A stretch of DNA of 64,000 nucleotides from Arthrobacter sp. SLBN-112 (GCF_006715225.1 NZ_VFMU01000001.1:2542001-2606000), one strand, 5' to 3'. Shown: positions 1 to 13,444, counted from the stretch's first letter. The notes: generated from the sequence alone by a model not told the origin. Numbers and translations: made by a program.

Positions 1-1
1 G

Positions 2-1447
2 CTGGGAGTCATCGACGAGGACCGGGCCGATGAACACCCTGCTGGCGTCGTTGCGGATCTCCCGGTCGCGGGCCGCCTGGACCTGGACGCCACGATTGCC
101 CCGGACGGCATTATTGGCGTCGACGGGGAGAATCATTCGGACGGGGACATCCGTGCCGACGGGGAGATTGCCGGGGAAGCTGACGGGGAGCCGGAACTCC
201 CCGACGCAGGCGCAGATGCTGCTGTGGGCGGCGCCTCCGCCGGAATCGGTGCCGGTTCCGCAGGGGAGATGACCACATCCTACGACCACCTCTGGGACCG
301 CACGGTGATGCGGCACATCGAAGACGCTGCCGTGCGGGAGGACCCCGACGCCGATTCGGGCCACGTTTCGCGGCAGCAACCTCCCGCACTGCCCGCGGCC
401 GAACTGCTGCCCGCCCTCGGCGCTGCAGGGGAGCCTGCCCTCGAAGTTTCACCAGCCGGTCCAGGGACCGGGGCAGAAGCTGAAGGCGGTGGCCAGTCCG
501 GGCCTGCCGCCGGACCTGATGCCGGTCCCGGACCCGATGCCGGTTCCGGATTTGAGGCCAGCCCGAATGAAGGGCCTGCCGTGCCGCCCCGTCCCGCGTC
601 CACCGGCGTCCTCATTGATTCTGTCCCATGGCGCATTGGTGGAGCCACGCCGGCACCGGCCGCCCCGGCACCTGTTCCGCAGCCAACCTCCGACAACCCG
701 GCCGCGCCGCCCGCAGCCGCCGTTGCGGTTCCATCCACGCCGATGCCTGCTGCACCCGGCCTTGGCCCCGCCAGCCCGGCCCCCGGATCGATCCCGGCAT
801 CAGGACCCTTTCCAGCATCGGGATCCGGCGCCGGCCAGGAACACAGCGCCGGCCAGGAACACAGCACCGGGTTCGACGCCGCATTCGACCCCGACCACGA
901 TGGCCAGACGGTCATGAAGAGCAGCCTCCCGGGAACAGCATCCGGGCAGGCAACGAACGCACCGGCCGTTCAGCAGGACCGCGCCGGCCGCCCGCTGGTG
1001 CTGGCTCGCGTGTGTGCGCAGGGCCACGCCAATCCGCCCACCCATGCCCAATGCAGCGCCTGCGGGAGTGCCCTGTTGCCTGATGCCGTGCAGGTGGCCC
1101 GTCCCCGGCTGGGGCGGATGCGCCTGTCCACCGGCGAACTCCTGGATCTCGATCAGTCCATGGTGATCGGCCGGCAGCCGTCCGTGTCCCGGGTCCAGGG
1201 CGGCGTCATGCCGCGGCTGGTCCAGGTGGCAAGCCCCGGCGGGGACATCTCCAGGTCCCACCTGGAGGTCCGGCTCGAAGGCTGGCACGTGATGCTCTGC
1301 GACCTCAAGGCCACCAACGGCACGGTCCTGGTCCGTGAAGGGCAGCCGCCGCGGCGCCTGGCCCAGAACGAGATGGCCATCCTGCTCGACGGCGACATCG
1401 CGGAACTGGGCGACAACATCTCACTGCGTTTTGAGGAGATTCCTTGA
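2..1447 (+). CDS. FHA-domain protein with zinc ribbon (5' end cut off by window edge)
   Basis: The reading frame is open to the left edge, so the true start lies outside the window. The visible part is an acidic then Pro/Ala/Gly-rich low-complexity stretch, followed by a CxxGH...CxxCG zinc-ribbon-like motif near bases 1010-1065. The C-terminus (about 1120-1440) is an FHA domain with RSH and TNGT signatures, so it should bind phosphothreonine peptides. The stop overlaps the TTG start of the kinase by 4 bases, implying translational coupling and a shared pathway. The linker holds an 18-bp tandem duplication at 830-865 (AGQEHS twice). Its role as a phospho-reader or scaffold for the downstream kinase and secretion ATPase is inferred. 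Confidence 0.8.
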   Translation: MGVIDEDRADEHPAGVVADLPVAGRLDLDATIAPDGIIGVDGENHSDGDIRADGEIAGEADGEPELPDAGADAAVGGASAGIGAGSAGEMTTSYDHLWDRTVMRHIEDAAVREDPDADSGHVSRQQPPALPAAELLPALGAAGEPALEVSPAGPGTGAEAEGGGQSGPAAGPDAGPGPDAGSGFEASPNEGPAVPPRPASTGVLIDSVPWRIGGATPAPAAPAPVPQPTSDNPAAPPAAAVAVPSTPMPAAPGLGPASPAPGSIPASGPFPASGSGAGQEHSAGQEHSTGFDAAFDPDHDGQTVMKSSLPGTASGQATNAPAVQQDRAGRPLVLARVCAQGHANPPTHAQCSACGSALLPDAVQVARPRLGRMRLSTGELLDLDQSMVIGRQPSVSRVQGGVMPRLVQVASPGGDISRSHLEVRLEGWHVMLCDLKATNGTVLVREGQPPRRLAQNEMAILLDGDIAELGDNISLRFEEIP

Positions 1448-3246
1448 GTTCCAAACGGCCCGTTGCGCCGCCGCCCCGCATTTCAGGGTTCACCTATATC
1501 AGCCTGCTGGGCTCCGGCGGGTTCTCCGACGTCTACCTGTACGAACAGGACCGGCCGCGCCGTAAGGTCGCCGTCAAGGTGCTGCTCTCGGACCTCAAGA
1601 CCGAGGGCGCGCGGCGGCGTTTCGAGTCCGAAGCCAACCTCATGGCCCAGCTGTCCTCACACCCGTACATCGTCACCATTTTCGAAGCGGAAGTAACGGA
1701 CGACGGGCATTCCTACCTGGCCATGGAGTACTGCTCCCGGCCCAGCCTTGACGTGCGGTACCGGCGCCAGCGCTTCAGCGTGGACGAGGTCCTGGCCGTT
1801 GGCATCCAAGTGGCCTCCGCCGTCGAAACAGCCCACCGCGCCGGCATTGCCCACCGCGACATCAAGCCCGCCAACATCCTGGTCACCGACTACAACCGTC
1901 CGGCCCTCACCGACTTCGGCATCTCCGGCACCCTGGCAGGGGACTCAGACGACGATTCGGGCATGTCCATTCCCTGGTCCCCGCCGGAGCAGTTCCGCGA
2001 CGGCAGCGTTGACGGCGTCATGGTGGACGTGTGGGCCCTCGGCGCCACGCTCTACACCCTCCTGGCCGGACGCTCGCCGTTCGTGATGCCCGGCGCGGAC
2101 AACTCGCAGCGTGAACTGATCAACCGGATCAGCAACACGGCGCTGCCGCGGCTGGGCCGTGCCGATGTGCCGGAATCACTGGAACTGGCCCTGGCCACGG
2201 CCATGGCCAAAATGCCGCAGTCCCGGTACTCGTCGGCGCACGCCTTCGCGCTTGCCCTGCAGCGCATCCAGGCCGAGCTCAACCTTTCCGTCACTCCCTT
2301 CGAGGTCCTCGAGGAACCCCAGCAGGAGGAGAGCCACCCGGACGACGGCACCGAGGAGACGCGCGTCCGCAGCATTGCCGCCATCGACCCGGAGCGGACC
2401 GGCAGCGCACCCACGTTCCCGGCCCGTACGCGCCCCAACCCCGGCGGCGCCGGGACCGACGCAACGGGCCGCAGGGGAGGTGCCGTCCCGCCGTCGCACT
2501 TTGCCCCCGTCACGCCCGGCCAAGGCAAGCCGGCCCCGGCGGTGCCCTCCATTCCGGCCCGCACCACCTGGGCTGCAGCCACCGGAATGGCGTCCACCGG
2601 GGCAGCCGCTCCCGTTGCAGGCACGGACGACGGCGCCGGGCAGGGGGAGTGGTCCCACTCCACCGTCCTGCGCGGCAGCGCAGGGCCGGCCAACTACGGC
2701 GCGCCGGTAACGGACCCGGCGGGAGCTGCGCAGGATACGGGCCACGCCGCCGACGCAACAGTGCAGCGGGCCGTGAAGGTGGACGAGCCCGGGGAAACAC
2801 CGGAAGCAGACCACAGCAAGCGCAACCTCTGGCTCGCGCTCGCCGGCGGAACCCTCCTGGCACTGGCGGCGGTGGTGGGCATCGTGGTGGCGAACACGGC
2901 CACCGGCACCCCCAAGGTTGTGGAAACCCAGCAGGCCAGCAAACCCCCGGCCGACGCATTGGACAACGGCACCGTGCCCGACGTCGAAAGCCTCAAGGGC
3001 ACTATCGGCGGCGACGGGGAAGCCAGCTTCACGTGGACCAACCCGCAGCCCAAGGACGGGGACACCTACAAGTGGAAGGTGTACACCATCGGGGGCGGCG
3101 AAGGGGGATTCCAGGCCATCGCACAGCCGCCGGTCCGGGTCCGTCCCAACCCGACAGGGCAGACCTGCATCCAGGTGATGATCGTCCGGACCGACGGCGC
3201 ATTCTCACCGCTTGCGTCCGGCTCCATCGCGTGCACCGGCCAATGA
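1444..3246 (+). CDS. Membrane Ser/Thr protein kinase (PknB-like)
   Basis: A 600-residue Hanks-type kinase starting at TTG, overlapping the previous stop. Visible are the Gly-rich loop GSGGFSDVY, VAVK with catalytic Lys45, HRDIKPAN (Asp139) and DFG (157-159), so it looks active. A Pro/Ala/Thr-rich linker runs to about residue 455, then one membrane segment (about 462-485), then roughly 115 extracytoplasmic residues that look beta-rich and contain two cysteines. That outer domain is not PASTA; a fibronectin-III-like fold is possible but only inferred. It is flanked by FHA proteins, which are probably its substrates or readers. It likely senses an outside cue and phosphorylates components of the adjacent secretion-type ATPase. 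Confidence 0.9.
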   Translation: MSSKRPVAPPPRISGFTYISLLGSGGFSDVYLYEQDRPRRKVAVKVLLSDLKTEGARRRFESEANLMAQLSSHPYIVTIFEAEVTDDGHSYLAMEYCSRPSLDVRYRRQRFSVDEVLAVGIQVASAVETAHRAGIAHRDIKPANILVTDYNRPALTDFGISGTLAGDSDDDSGMSIPWSPPEQFRDGSVDGVMVDVWALGATLYTLLAGRSPFVMPGADNSQRELINRISNTALPRLGRADVPESLELALATAMAKMPQSRYSSAHAFALALQRIQAELNLSVTPFEVLEEPQQEESHPDDGTEETRVRSIAAIDPERTGSAPTFPARTRPNPGGAGTDATGRRGGAVPPSHFAPVTPGQGKPAPAVPSIPARTTWAAATGMASTGAAAPVAGTDDGAGQGEWSHSTVLRGSAGPANYGAPVTDPAGAAQDTGHAADATVQRAVKVDEPGETPEADHSKRNLWLALAGGTLLALAAVVGIVVANTATGTPKVVETQQASKPPADALDNGTVPDVESLKGTIGGDGEASFTWTNPQPKDGDTYKWKVYTIGGGEGGFQAIAQPPVRVRPNPTGQTCIQVMIVRTDGAFSPLASGSIACTGQ

Positions 3247-3331
3247 AATTGCTGCCCGGCCGGCCGCCGCTATTACGGCATGACCAGCACTCCGACCACC
3301 GCAACAGTTCTGCCTTGAGGAGGCACAGATC

Positions 3332-4036
3332 ATGGGGGATCTAGCAATCGATTTCTGTGGCGAATGGTACGAGCCATCGGATGAGGACATCTTCAATATC
3401 GGCCGTGAAGGCGACCTGGAGGTGGACGACAACCCGTACCTGCACCGGCAGTTCCTGCAGGTGGCCCGCTACGACGGCATCTGGTGGCTCAACAACGTTG
3501 GCAGCATGCTGTCCGCCACCATAGCGGACGCCTCGGGCGGCATGCAGGCGTGGCTGTCACCCGGCGCCCGGATTCCGCTGGTCTTCAGCCACACCAATGT
3601 CATCTTCACGGCCGGGCCCACCACGTACGAGTTCGCCGTCCACCTGAAGACGCCGTCCTTCCGGCAGGAAACCCGGGAAGGCGCGTCCAGCGGTGACACC
3701 ACCATCGGCCCCGTGGTCTTCACGAACGCCCAGAAGGCACTGATCGTAGCGCTTGCCGAGCCCGTGCTCCGGCGCGAAGGCACGGGCTTCAGCACCATCC
3801 CGTCCTCCGCGGCGGCCGCCAAGACCCTGGGCTGGGCACTGACCCGGTTCAACCGCAAGCTGGACAACGTCTGCGACAAACTGGACCGCGTGGGCGTGGT
3901 GGGACTGCGCGGCGGCGGCGGCAAGCTCGCCACCAACCGCCGGGCGCGCCTGGTGGAGCACGCCGTCACCACCCACCTGGTGACGCCCGATGACCTGTAC
4001 CTCCTGGAGAAGATGAGGGGCGTGGACGAAGGATGA
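3332..4036 (+). CDS. FHA-like protein of the kinase/secretion locus
   Basis: 234 residues with a strong ribosome site (GAGGAGGC region just before ATG at 3332). The N-terminal 100 residues contain FNIGREGDLEVDDNPYLHR, resembling the beta-strand and loop pattern of an FHA domain (GR, then N-x-x-x-H), although the usual SRxH is altered to LHR. The C-terminal half looks helical with many Arg/Lys and could be a winged-helix-like or interaction region. Its stop overlaps the ATG of the EssC-like gene by 4 bases. It is probably an adaptor between the kinase and the ATPase; no enzymatic motif is seen. Confidence 0.7.
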   Translation: MGDLAIDFCGEWYEPSDEDIFNIGREGDLEVDDNPYLHRQFLQVARYDGIWWLNNVGSMLSATIADASGGMQAWLSPGARIPLVFSHTNVIFTAGPTTYEFAVHLKTPSFRQETREGASSGDTTIGPVVFTNAQKALIVALAEPVLRREGTGFSTIPSSAAAAKTLGWALTRFNRKLDNVCDKLDRVGVVGLRGGGGKLATNRRARLVEHAVTTHLVTPDDLYLLEKMRGVDEG

Positions 4037-7000
4037 GGATCCGGCTGACACTCCGCCGCGAACCCGCCGACGCCAAGGACCTGGCCGTCACGGTGGACGG
4101 CATGGCCACCGTGGCCGACATCGCCACCGTGTTGTGGGCGGCGGACCCCGACCGCAAGGGTACCCCTGCCCCGGACAACCTTTCCCTGCGGATCGACGAA
4201 GCCTTCGTGGGTGCCGGCATCAGCGGGAACATCCTGGCCCGGGAGGACAACCTCCTCGAATCCGGCCTGCGCCCCGGCTCGGTGGTATCGCTGGCGCAGG
4301 TCAGCGGACAGTTCCACGAACCCGGTGCCGGCAGGGGACCGGCTGCCGCCACCCTGCGCGTGCTGTCCGGGCCCGACGTCGGGCGCGAATTTTCGCTGCC
4401 CACCGGCACCAGCTACATCGGTCGGGACCGGGACGTGGACATCCGCCTCACGGACCCGCTCACCTCCAAACGGCACGCCCGGATCACGGTGGGCGACGCC
4501 ATCGAGATCGTGGACACCAACTCCGCCAACGGCCTCCTGATGGACGGATTGCCCGTCACCCGCGCCACCCTGAACTCCTCCGACACGGTGACCCTGGGCG
4601 ACACCACCGTCACCGTGGTTCAGCTGGGACACAACCATGCGGCAGCACCGACGTCGCCCCTGGTTGACTTCAACCGCTCCCCGCGGGTGGTGCCCCGCTT
4701 CGAGGTCTCCAAGCGGGTCCTGCCTGCCGGGCCCAAGCGCCCCGAGGACCATCCCTTCCCCTACATCATGCTGGTGGCGCCCCTGATGATGGGCGCGGTC
4801 ATCTTCGCCGTCACGCAGAACGTGCTTTCCATGGTGTTCATGCTCATGATGCCGCTGTTCATCGTGGGCCATTACGTGGACCAGAAGATGCGGACCCGGA
4901 AGCAGCAGAAGGAGCAACTCAAGCAGTTCCGCGCCGCCATGGCTGCGTTCCGGCAGGACCTCACCGGGCTGCAGCAGGTGGAACGGGCGGTCCGGCTGCA
5001 GGAAGCGCCATCCGTCAGCGACACCGTGGACGCCATCTACAAACTGGGGCCGCTGCTGTGGACGCACCGGCCGGAGCACTCCACATTCCTGGGCCTGCGG
5101 TTCGGGCTGGGCACCGCGCCGTCGCGCATCCCGCTGGAAGAGCCGTCCAGCAACGACACGGAAGTCCAGTACAGCCGCGAAATCCAGGACTGCATCAAAC
5201 AGTTCAGCGAGATCGAAGGTGTCCCTGTTGTTTCCCAGCTCCGCACCTCCGGAGCTTTGGGGATCGCCGGTACCCGCGGCCTGGTGGACGACGTGGCCCG
5301 TGCCATGGTGCTGCAGCTGGTGGGACTGCATTCCCCGGCCGAGGTGGTCCTCACCGCCATCACGTCCGCCCGGTCCCGGGAGCGCTGGAACTGGCTGCAG
5401 TGGCTGCCGCATGTTGGGTCGGGCCACAGCCCGCTGGGCGGGGACCACCTGGCCGCCGGTTCCGCGGGCGGCTCCTCCCTGCTGGCCCGCCTTGAGGACC
5501 TGGTGGAGGCGCGGGAGGCAGCGGCCAGGCGGTCAGGCCCTGACCTGCGCCCCGGCATCGACCCCGTGAAGCATGAGCTCGAAGAGCCGGTCCTGCCGTC
5601 CGTCCTGGTCATCGTGGAAGATGACGCCCCCGTGGACCGCGGCCGCCTCACCCGGCTGGCCGAACGCGGCCCTGACTCGGGCGTGCACATCCTGTGGGTG
5701 GCCACCGACGTCCAGTCGCTCCCGGCCGCCTGCCGCGATTTCATGGTGGTGGACGGCGACCACGGCGCCACCACCGGCCAGGTCCGGCTGGGCCGCCATA
5801 CGTACCCGGTCAGCTGCGAGAGCGTGGACGCGGAGCTCGCCGCCCAGCTGGCCCGGATGCTGGCACCCGTGGTGGATGTGGGCAAACCCGTCAACGACGA
5901 TTCCGACCTGCCGCGCGCGGTGTCCTACGTGACCCTGATCGGCAAGGACTTCCTGGACAACCCACAGGCGGTGGTTGAGCGCTGGATGGAAAACAACTCC
6001 CTGCACGCCACCGCTGTAGCCAACCGCAAGGACAACGGCACCCTCCGGGCACTGGTGGGGTCCAAAGGCATTGAGCCGCTGTACCTGGACCTGAAAAACG
6101 AAGGGCCGCACGCCCTGGTGGGCGGCACCACCGGCGCCGGCAAGTCCGAGTTCCTTCAGTCCTGGGTGATGGGCATGGCGGCGGCCTACAGCCCGGACCG
6201 CGTCAGCTTCCTCTTTGTGGACTACAAGGGCGGAGCCGCATTCGCCGACTGCATCAACCTTCCGCACACCGCGGGCCTGGTCACGGACCTCTCCCCGCAC
6301 CTGGTGCGCCGCGCCCTCACCTCCCTTCGCGCCGAACTGCACTACCGCGAGCAACTGCTGAACCGGAAGAAGGCCAAAGACCTGCTGGCCCTGCAGCGGG
6401 AGGCGGACCCGGAGGCCCCGCCGTACCTGGTGATCATCGTGGACGAGTTCGCCGCTCTGGCCAACGACGTGCCCGAGTTCGTGGACGGCGTGGTGGACGT
6501 GGCCGCCCGTGGCCGTTCCCTTGGCCTGCACCTCATCCTGGCCACCCAACGGCCGGCGGGCGTCATCAAGGACAACCTGCGCGCCAACACCAACCTTCGC
6601 GTGGCGCTGCGGATGGCCGACGAGGACGACGCCACCGACATCCTGGGTGTTCCGGATGCGGCCTACTTCGACCCCTCCATTCCGGGCCGCGGTGCCGCCA
6701 AGACAGGGCCCGGCCGGATCCAGGGGTTCCAAACCGGCTATGCCGGCGGCTGGACCACCGACAAACCGCAGCGTCCCCAGATCGACATCGTGGAAATGGC
6801 CTTTGGTTCCGGCCCCAGCTGGGAAGCGCCGGCGCTGGAGAAGCCTGCGGCGCCGGAGCCTGCCGGCCCCAACGACATCGCCAGGATGACCTCCACCATC
6901 GTGCACGCCGCCGACACACTGGCCCTCCGGCCGCCGCGGAAGCCATGGCTGGACGAACTGGCCAAGACCTACGACTTCTCCAAACTGCCCAATCCCCGCA

Positions 7001-8478
7001 CCGACGAACAGCTGCTGCTGGGCGTCGCGGACGATCCCGTGCACCAGGACCAGCCCACCGTGTTCTACGAACCGGACCGCGACGGCAACATGGCCATTTA
7101 CGGAACGGGCGGTTCCGGCAAGTCCGCGGCCCTGCGCGGCATCGCTATTGCAGCGGCCGTCACACCGCGCGGCGGTCCGGTCCACGTCTACGGCATCGAC
7201 TGCGGCTCTGCGGGGCTGCGGATGCTGGAGGAACTTCCGCACGTGGGGGAGATCATCAACGGCGACGACGTCGAACGGGTGGGGCGGTTGCTGCGGCTCC
7301 TCCGGGACGTCGCCGAGCTGCGTTCGGCGCAGTTCGCCGAGGTGCGGGCCTCCACCATCGTGGAGTACCGGAAGTTGGCCAACCGGCCCGATGAGAAGCG
7401 GATCTTCGTGCTGGTGGACGGCATGTCCGCCTTCCGCGAGGCGTATGAGCACAGCAAGCTTTCCGGGCTCTGGGACATCTTCCTGCAGCTGGCCACGGAC
7501 GGCCGCACCCTGGGCATCCACCTGGTGGTGACGGGGGACCGGCCCAACGCCGTTCCCGCCTCGCTCCTCGCCTCCATCCAGCGCCGCCTGGTCCTGCGCC
7601 TCTCCTCTGAAGACGACTACATTTCCATGGACGTGCCCCGGGACGTCCTCACGGCCACGTCGCCCCCGGGCCGTGGCTTGCTGGACGGGCTTGAAGTCCA
7701 GCTGGCCGTCCTGGGCGGGAACTCGAACCTGGCCCTGCAGGCCCGCGAAGTCCACAAGCTCAGCGAAGCCATGCTGCGGCAGGGCCTGGAAACCGCCCCG
7801 GGCATCGAGCGGCTCCCCGAGCAGGTGGACCTGGATGTCCTGCCCGCCGGCAGCCCGGACCTGCCTGTTATCGGCGTGGACGACGAGTCCCTGCAGCCGG
7901 CCGAAATCATGGCGCGCGGCCCCCTCCTGCTGGCCGGCCCGCCCGGGGCGGGGCGCACCGTTGCCCTGGTCAGCCTTGCCTACGCGCTGCGCCGCTCCAA
8001 CCCGGCCACCGAGCTGGTCTACCTCGGGTCCCGCCGGTCCGCCGTCGCGTCCCTTCCCATCTGGAACCGCGCCGTGGTGGGCCCGGACGATCTCGCCGAG
8101 GTGGTGGAGGACCTGGTGGAGCATTCCACCGGTAACCCGGGAACCATGGCCTTCTTCATCGAAGGCCTCACAGAGTTCACTGACACCATCGCCGAGTCCG
8201 GGATGGCGCAGCTGGTGACCGCGTCCCTCAAGGCAGACCAATGGGTCATCGGCGAGTCCGAGTCCTCCACCTGGTCCTCCGCCTGGCAGCTTGCCCAGCC
8301 CTTCAAATCCGGCCGCCGCGGCCTGCTGCTCAATCCGGGGGACATTGAGGGCGACAGCCTGCTCAACACCTCCCTGGGCAGGGTCAGCCCCGACTTCATT
8401 CCGGGCCGCGGGTACGTGGTGGGACGGGGCAAAGCCAGGAAAATCCAGGTGGCGCTGCCGCCGGAAAACCGGGATTGA
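4033..8478 (+). CDS. EssC/EccC-like FtsK/SpoIIIE multi-ATPase with N-terminal FHA domain
   Basis: 1481 residues. The order is a ubiquitin-like N-terminal stretch (1-85), an FHA domain (about 115-205, YIGRDRDVDI and SKRHA), a pair of membrane segments (about 243-282), then three P-loop modules. Module 1 has GGTTGAGKS at 697-705 and Walker B VIIVDEF at about 800-806. Module 2 has GTGGSGKS at 1024-1031. Module 3 has GPPGAGRT at 1302-1309, with Arg in place of the Walker Lys, so it is likely inactive. This is the layout of type VII secretion motors of the EssC class, which move WXG100 proteins across the membrane. No WXG100 gene lies inside the window. Phospho-control by the adjacent kinase is inferred. 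Confidence 0.88.
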   Translation: MRIRLTLRREPADAKDLAVTVDGMATVADIATVLWAADPDRKGTPAPDNLSLRIDEAFVGAGISGNILAREDNLLESGLRPGSVVSLAQVSGQFHEPGAGRGPAAATLRVLSGPDVGREFSLPTGTSYIGRDRDVDIRLTDPLTSKRHARITVGDAIEIVDTNSANGLLMDGLPVTRATLNSSDTVTLGDTTVTVVQLGHNHAAAPTSPLVDFNRSPRVVPRFEVSKRVLPAGPKRPEDHPFPYIMLVAPLMMGAVIFAVTQNVLSMVFMLMMPLFIVGHYVDQKMRTRKQQKEQLKQFRAAMAAFRQDLTGLQQVERAVRLQEAPSVSDTVDAIYKLGPLLWTHRPEHSTFLGLRFGLGTAPSRIPLEEPSSNDTEVQYSREIQDCIKQFSEIEGVPVVSQLRTSGALGIAGTRGLVDDVARAMVLQLVGLHSPAEVVLTAITSARSRERWNWLQWLPHVGSGHSPLGGDHLAAGSAGGSSLLARLEDLVEAREAAARRSGPDLRPGIDPVKHELEEPVLPSVLVIVEDDAPVDRGRLTRLAERGPDSGVHILWVATDVQSLPAACRDFMVVDGDHGATTGQVRLGRHTYPVSCESVDAELAAQLARMLAPVVDVGKPVNDDSDLPRAVSYVTLIGKDFLDNPQAVVERWMENNSLHATAVANRKDNGTLRALVGSKGIEPLYLDLKNEGPHALVGGTTGAGKSEFLQSWVMGMAAAYSPDRVSFLFVDYKGGAAFADCINLPHTAGLVTDLSPHLVRRALTSLRAELHYREQLLNRKKAKDLLALQREADPEAPPYLVIIVDEFAALANDVPEFVDGVVDVAARGRSLGLHLILATQRPAGVIKDNLRANTNLRVALRMADEDDATDILGVPDAAYFDPSIPGRGAAKTGPGRIQGFQTGYAGGWTTDKPQRPQIDIVEMAFGSGPSWEAPALEKPAAPEPAGPNDIARMTSTIVHAADTLALRPPRKPWLDELAKTYDFSKLPNPRTDEQLLLGVADDPVHQDQPTVFYEPDRDGNMAIYGTGGSGKSAALRGIAIAAAVTPRGGPVHVYGIDCGSAGLRMLEELPHVGEIINGDDVERVGRLLRLLRDVAELRSAQFAEVRASTIVEYRKLANRPDEKRIFVLVDGMSAFREAYEHSKLSGLWDIFLQLATDGRTLGIHLVVTGDRPNAVPASLLASIQRRLVLRLSSEDDYISMDVPRDVLTATSPPGRGLLDGLEVQLAVLGGNSNLALQAREVHKLSEAMLRQGLETAPGIERLPEQVDLDVLPAGSPDLPVIGVDDESLQPAEIMARGPLLLAGPPGAGRTVALVSLAYALRRSNPATELVYLGSRRSAVASLPIWNRAVVGPDDLAEVVEDLVEHSTGNPGTMAFFIEGLTEFTDTIAESGMAQLVTASLKADQWVIGESESSTWSSAWQLAQPFKSGRRGLLLNPGDIEGDSLLNTSLGRVSPDFIPGRGYVVGRGKARKIQVALPPENRD

Positions 8479-8487
8479 ACACGCCGG

Positions 8488-8530
8488 GACCGGACGGCCG
8501 CTCCTGCGGCGGATTTGCGGCCGTCCGGTC
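8488..8530 (+). terminator. 14-bp perfect hairpin after the ATPase gene
   Basis: A perfect inverted repeat, arms 8488-8501 and 8517-8530 with a 15-nt loop, lies 9 bases after the stop codon. There is no T-run, so it would act as an actinobacterial-type terminator or mRNA stabiliser. Confidence 0.6.
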
Positions 8531-8599
8531 GAGTGTAGAAGACTGCTGCGGAACCAGAAGGCCGCGGACGGGGGGATCCGTGGGCGTCGAAAGGTAACC

Positions 8600-12383
<3,784 letters not shown>

Positions 12384-12514
12384 GGACCTGTTTCCCGGTG
12401 CCCGGGTTCCCCATGGGCCCCAGCGGAGCATCAGGCCATGCCCGTACTGATAGTTCGATCACGGAAAGCACGTTTCCGCCGGAACCGGGACCGCCCCGCC
12501 ACTACCATTGATGG

Positions 12515-13018
12515 GTGCAGCAGCCGTTAACCATCCGTCCCGCAGTCGAAGCCGATTTCCCCGCCGTGGCCCGCATCACCGGCGACTCGTACCTGTCGGC
12601 AGGCTACTTCGACGACCCCGCCCACCCCTACATGGTCAAGATCATGGACGTTGCTGCACGCGCCCGGGAGGCCACTATCTGGGTGGCTGAACGGGAAGGG
12701 ACCGTCATCGGCTCCGTCACCCTGGCACTGTCGGGTGAACCTTACGCGGACATCGCGCTGCAGGACGAGCTGGAATTCCGCATGCTGGTGGTGGACCCTG
12801 CCGTCCAGCGCAGCGGCGCCGGCAAGGCAATGGTGGAAGCCATCCTGGGCCACGCCAAGACCCTCCCCGGCATCCGAGGAGTGTCCCTCACCACCGGCAA
12901 AGCCTGGGAAAGCGCCAACGGCCTGTACCGCAAGACCGGCTTCGAGCGCGTGCCCGAACGGGACTGGTTCGTCCCCGAAACCGACATAAAACTGCTGGTT
13001 TACCGGCGCGACCTGTAG
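12515..13018 (+). CDS. GNAT-family N-acetyltransferase
   Basis: 167 residues, starting at GTG 12515. The acetyl-CoA-binding motif appears as MLVVDPAVQRSGAGKAMVEAIL (R/Q-x-x-G-x-G/A pattern), followed by the ANGLYRKTGFERV segment typical of motif B. TACCAT lies exactly 6 nt before the GTG (12503-12508), suggesting a leaderless mRNA and supporting this start. The substrate is unknown. The preceding 130 bases contain a weak 6-bp stem (12462-12478) that could end transcription of the phosphatase gene. Confidence 0.85.
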   Translation: MQQPLTIRPAVEADFPAVARITGDSYLSAGYFDDPAHPYMVKIMDVAARAREATIWVAEREGTVIGSVTLALSGEPYADIALQDELEFRMLVVDPAVQRSGAGKAMVEAILGHAKTLPGIRGVSLTTGKAWESANGLYRKTGFERVPERDWFVPETDIKLLVYRRDL

Positions 13019-13064
13019 CAGCCCTACAGTGGTGGCGACCCATTCCAGCTTTGAAAGGCCACCC

Positions 13065-13444
13065 ATGCGCAAAACCTTCGGCAGCGGATCCGTCTGGGAA
13101 CAAACCCTCGGATATTCCCGTGCCGTCCAGGTGGACAACACCCTCTACATCTCTGCCACCGCGGCAAGCGGGGATGACGGAACGTCGGGGACGACTTCTA
13201 CACCCAGACCCAGTACATCCTGCAGAAACTCGGCAAGGTGCTGGCCGACGCCGGCTTCGCCTACGGGGACGTGGTGCAGTCCAAGCTGTACCTGACGGAC
13301 GTCAGCAAATGGGAAGAAGCCGGCCGGGCCCACGGCGAGGTGTTCGGGGAGATCCGCCCCACCCTCTCCCTGGTCCACGTGCTGCCGTTCCTGGACCCGA
13401 AGATGCTGGTCGAGATCGAACTGGTCGCCCAAAGGAGCGCCTGA
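13065..13444 (+). pseudogene. RidA/YjgF-family gene broken by a -1 frameshift
   Basis: RidA proteins hydrolyse reactive enamine/imine intermediates from amino-acid metabolism. The first part, from ATG 13065, reads MRKTFGSGSVWEQTLGYSRA through ISATAASGDDGT. The homologous remainder (DDFYTQTQYILQKLGK through the end at 13444) is in another frame. The break is at a run of four G (13187-13190); a fifth G would restore SGDDGTSGDDFYTQTQ. Either the gene is genuinely inactivated or the assembly lost one G in a homopolymer. TACAGT at 13025-13030 may be its -10, and GAAAGG lies before the ATG. Confidence 0.8.

Noticed and set aside
3469..5448. 659-codon minus-strand open frame
   Set aside because: Also a shadow of two well-supported plus-strand genes; low-complexity Gly/His/Gln-rich translation.
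12462..12478. CGGAAA/TTTCCG stem as a terminator of the phosphatase gene
   Set aside because: Only 6 bp and no T-run; too weak to list as a feature.
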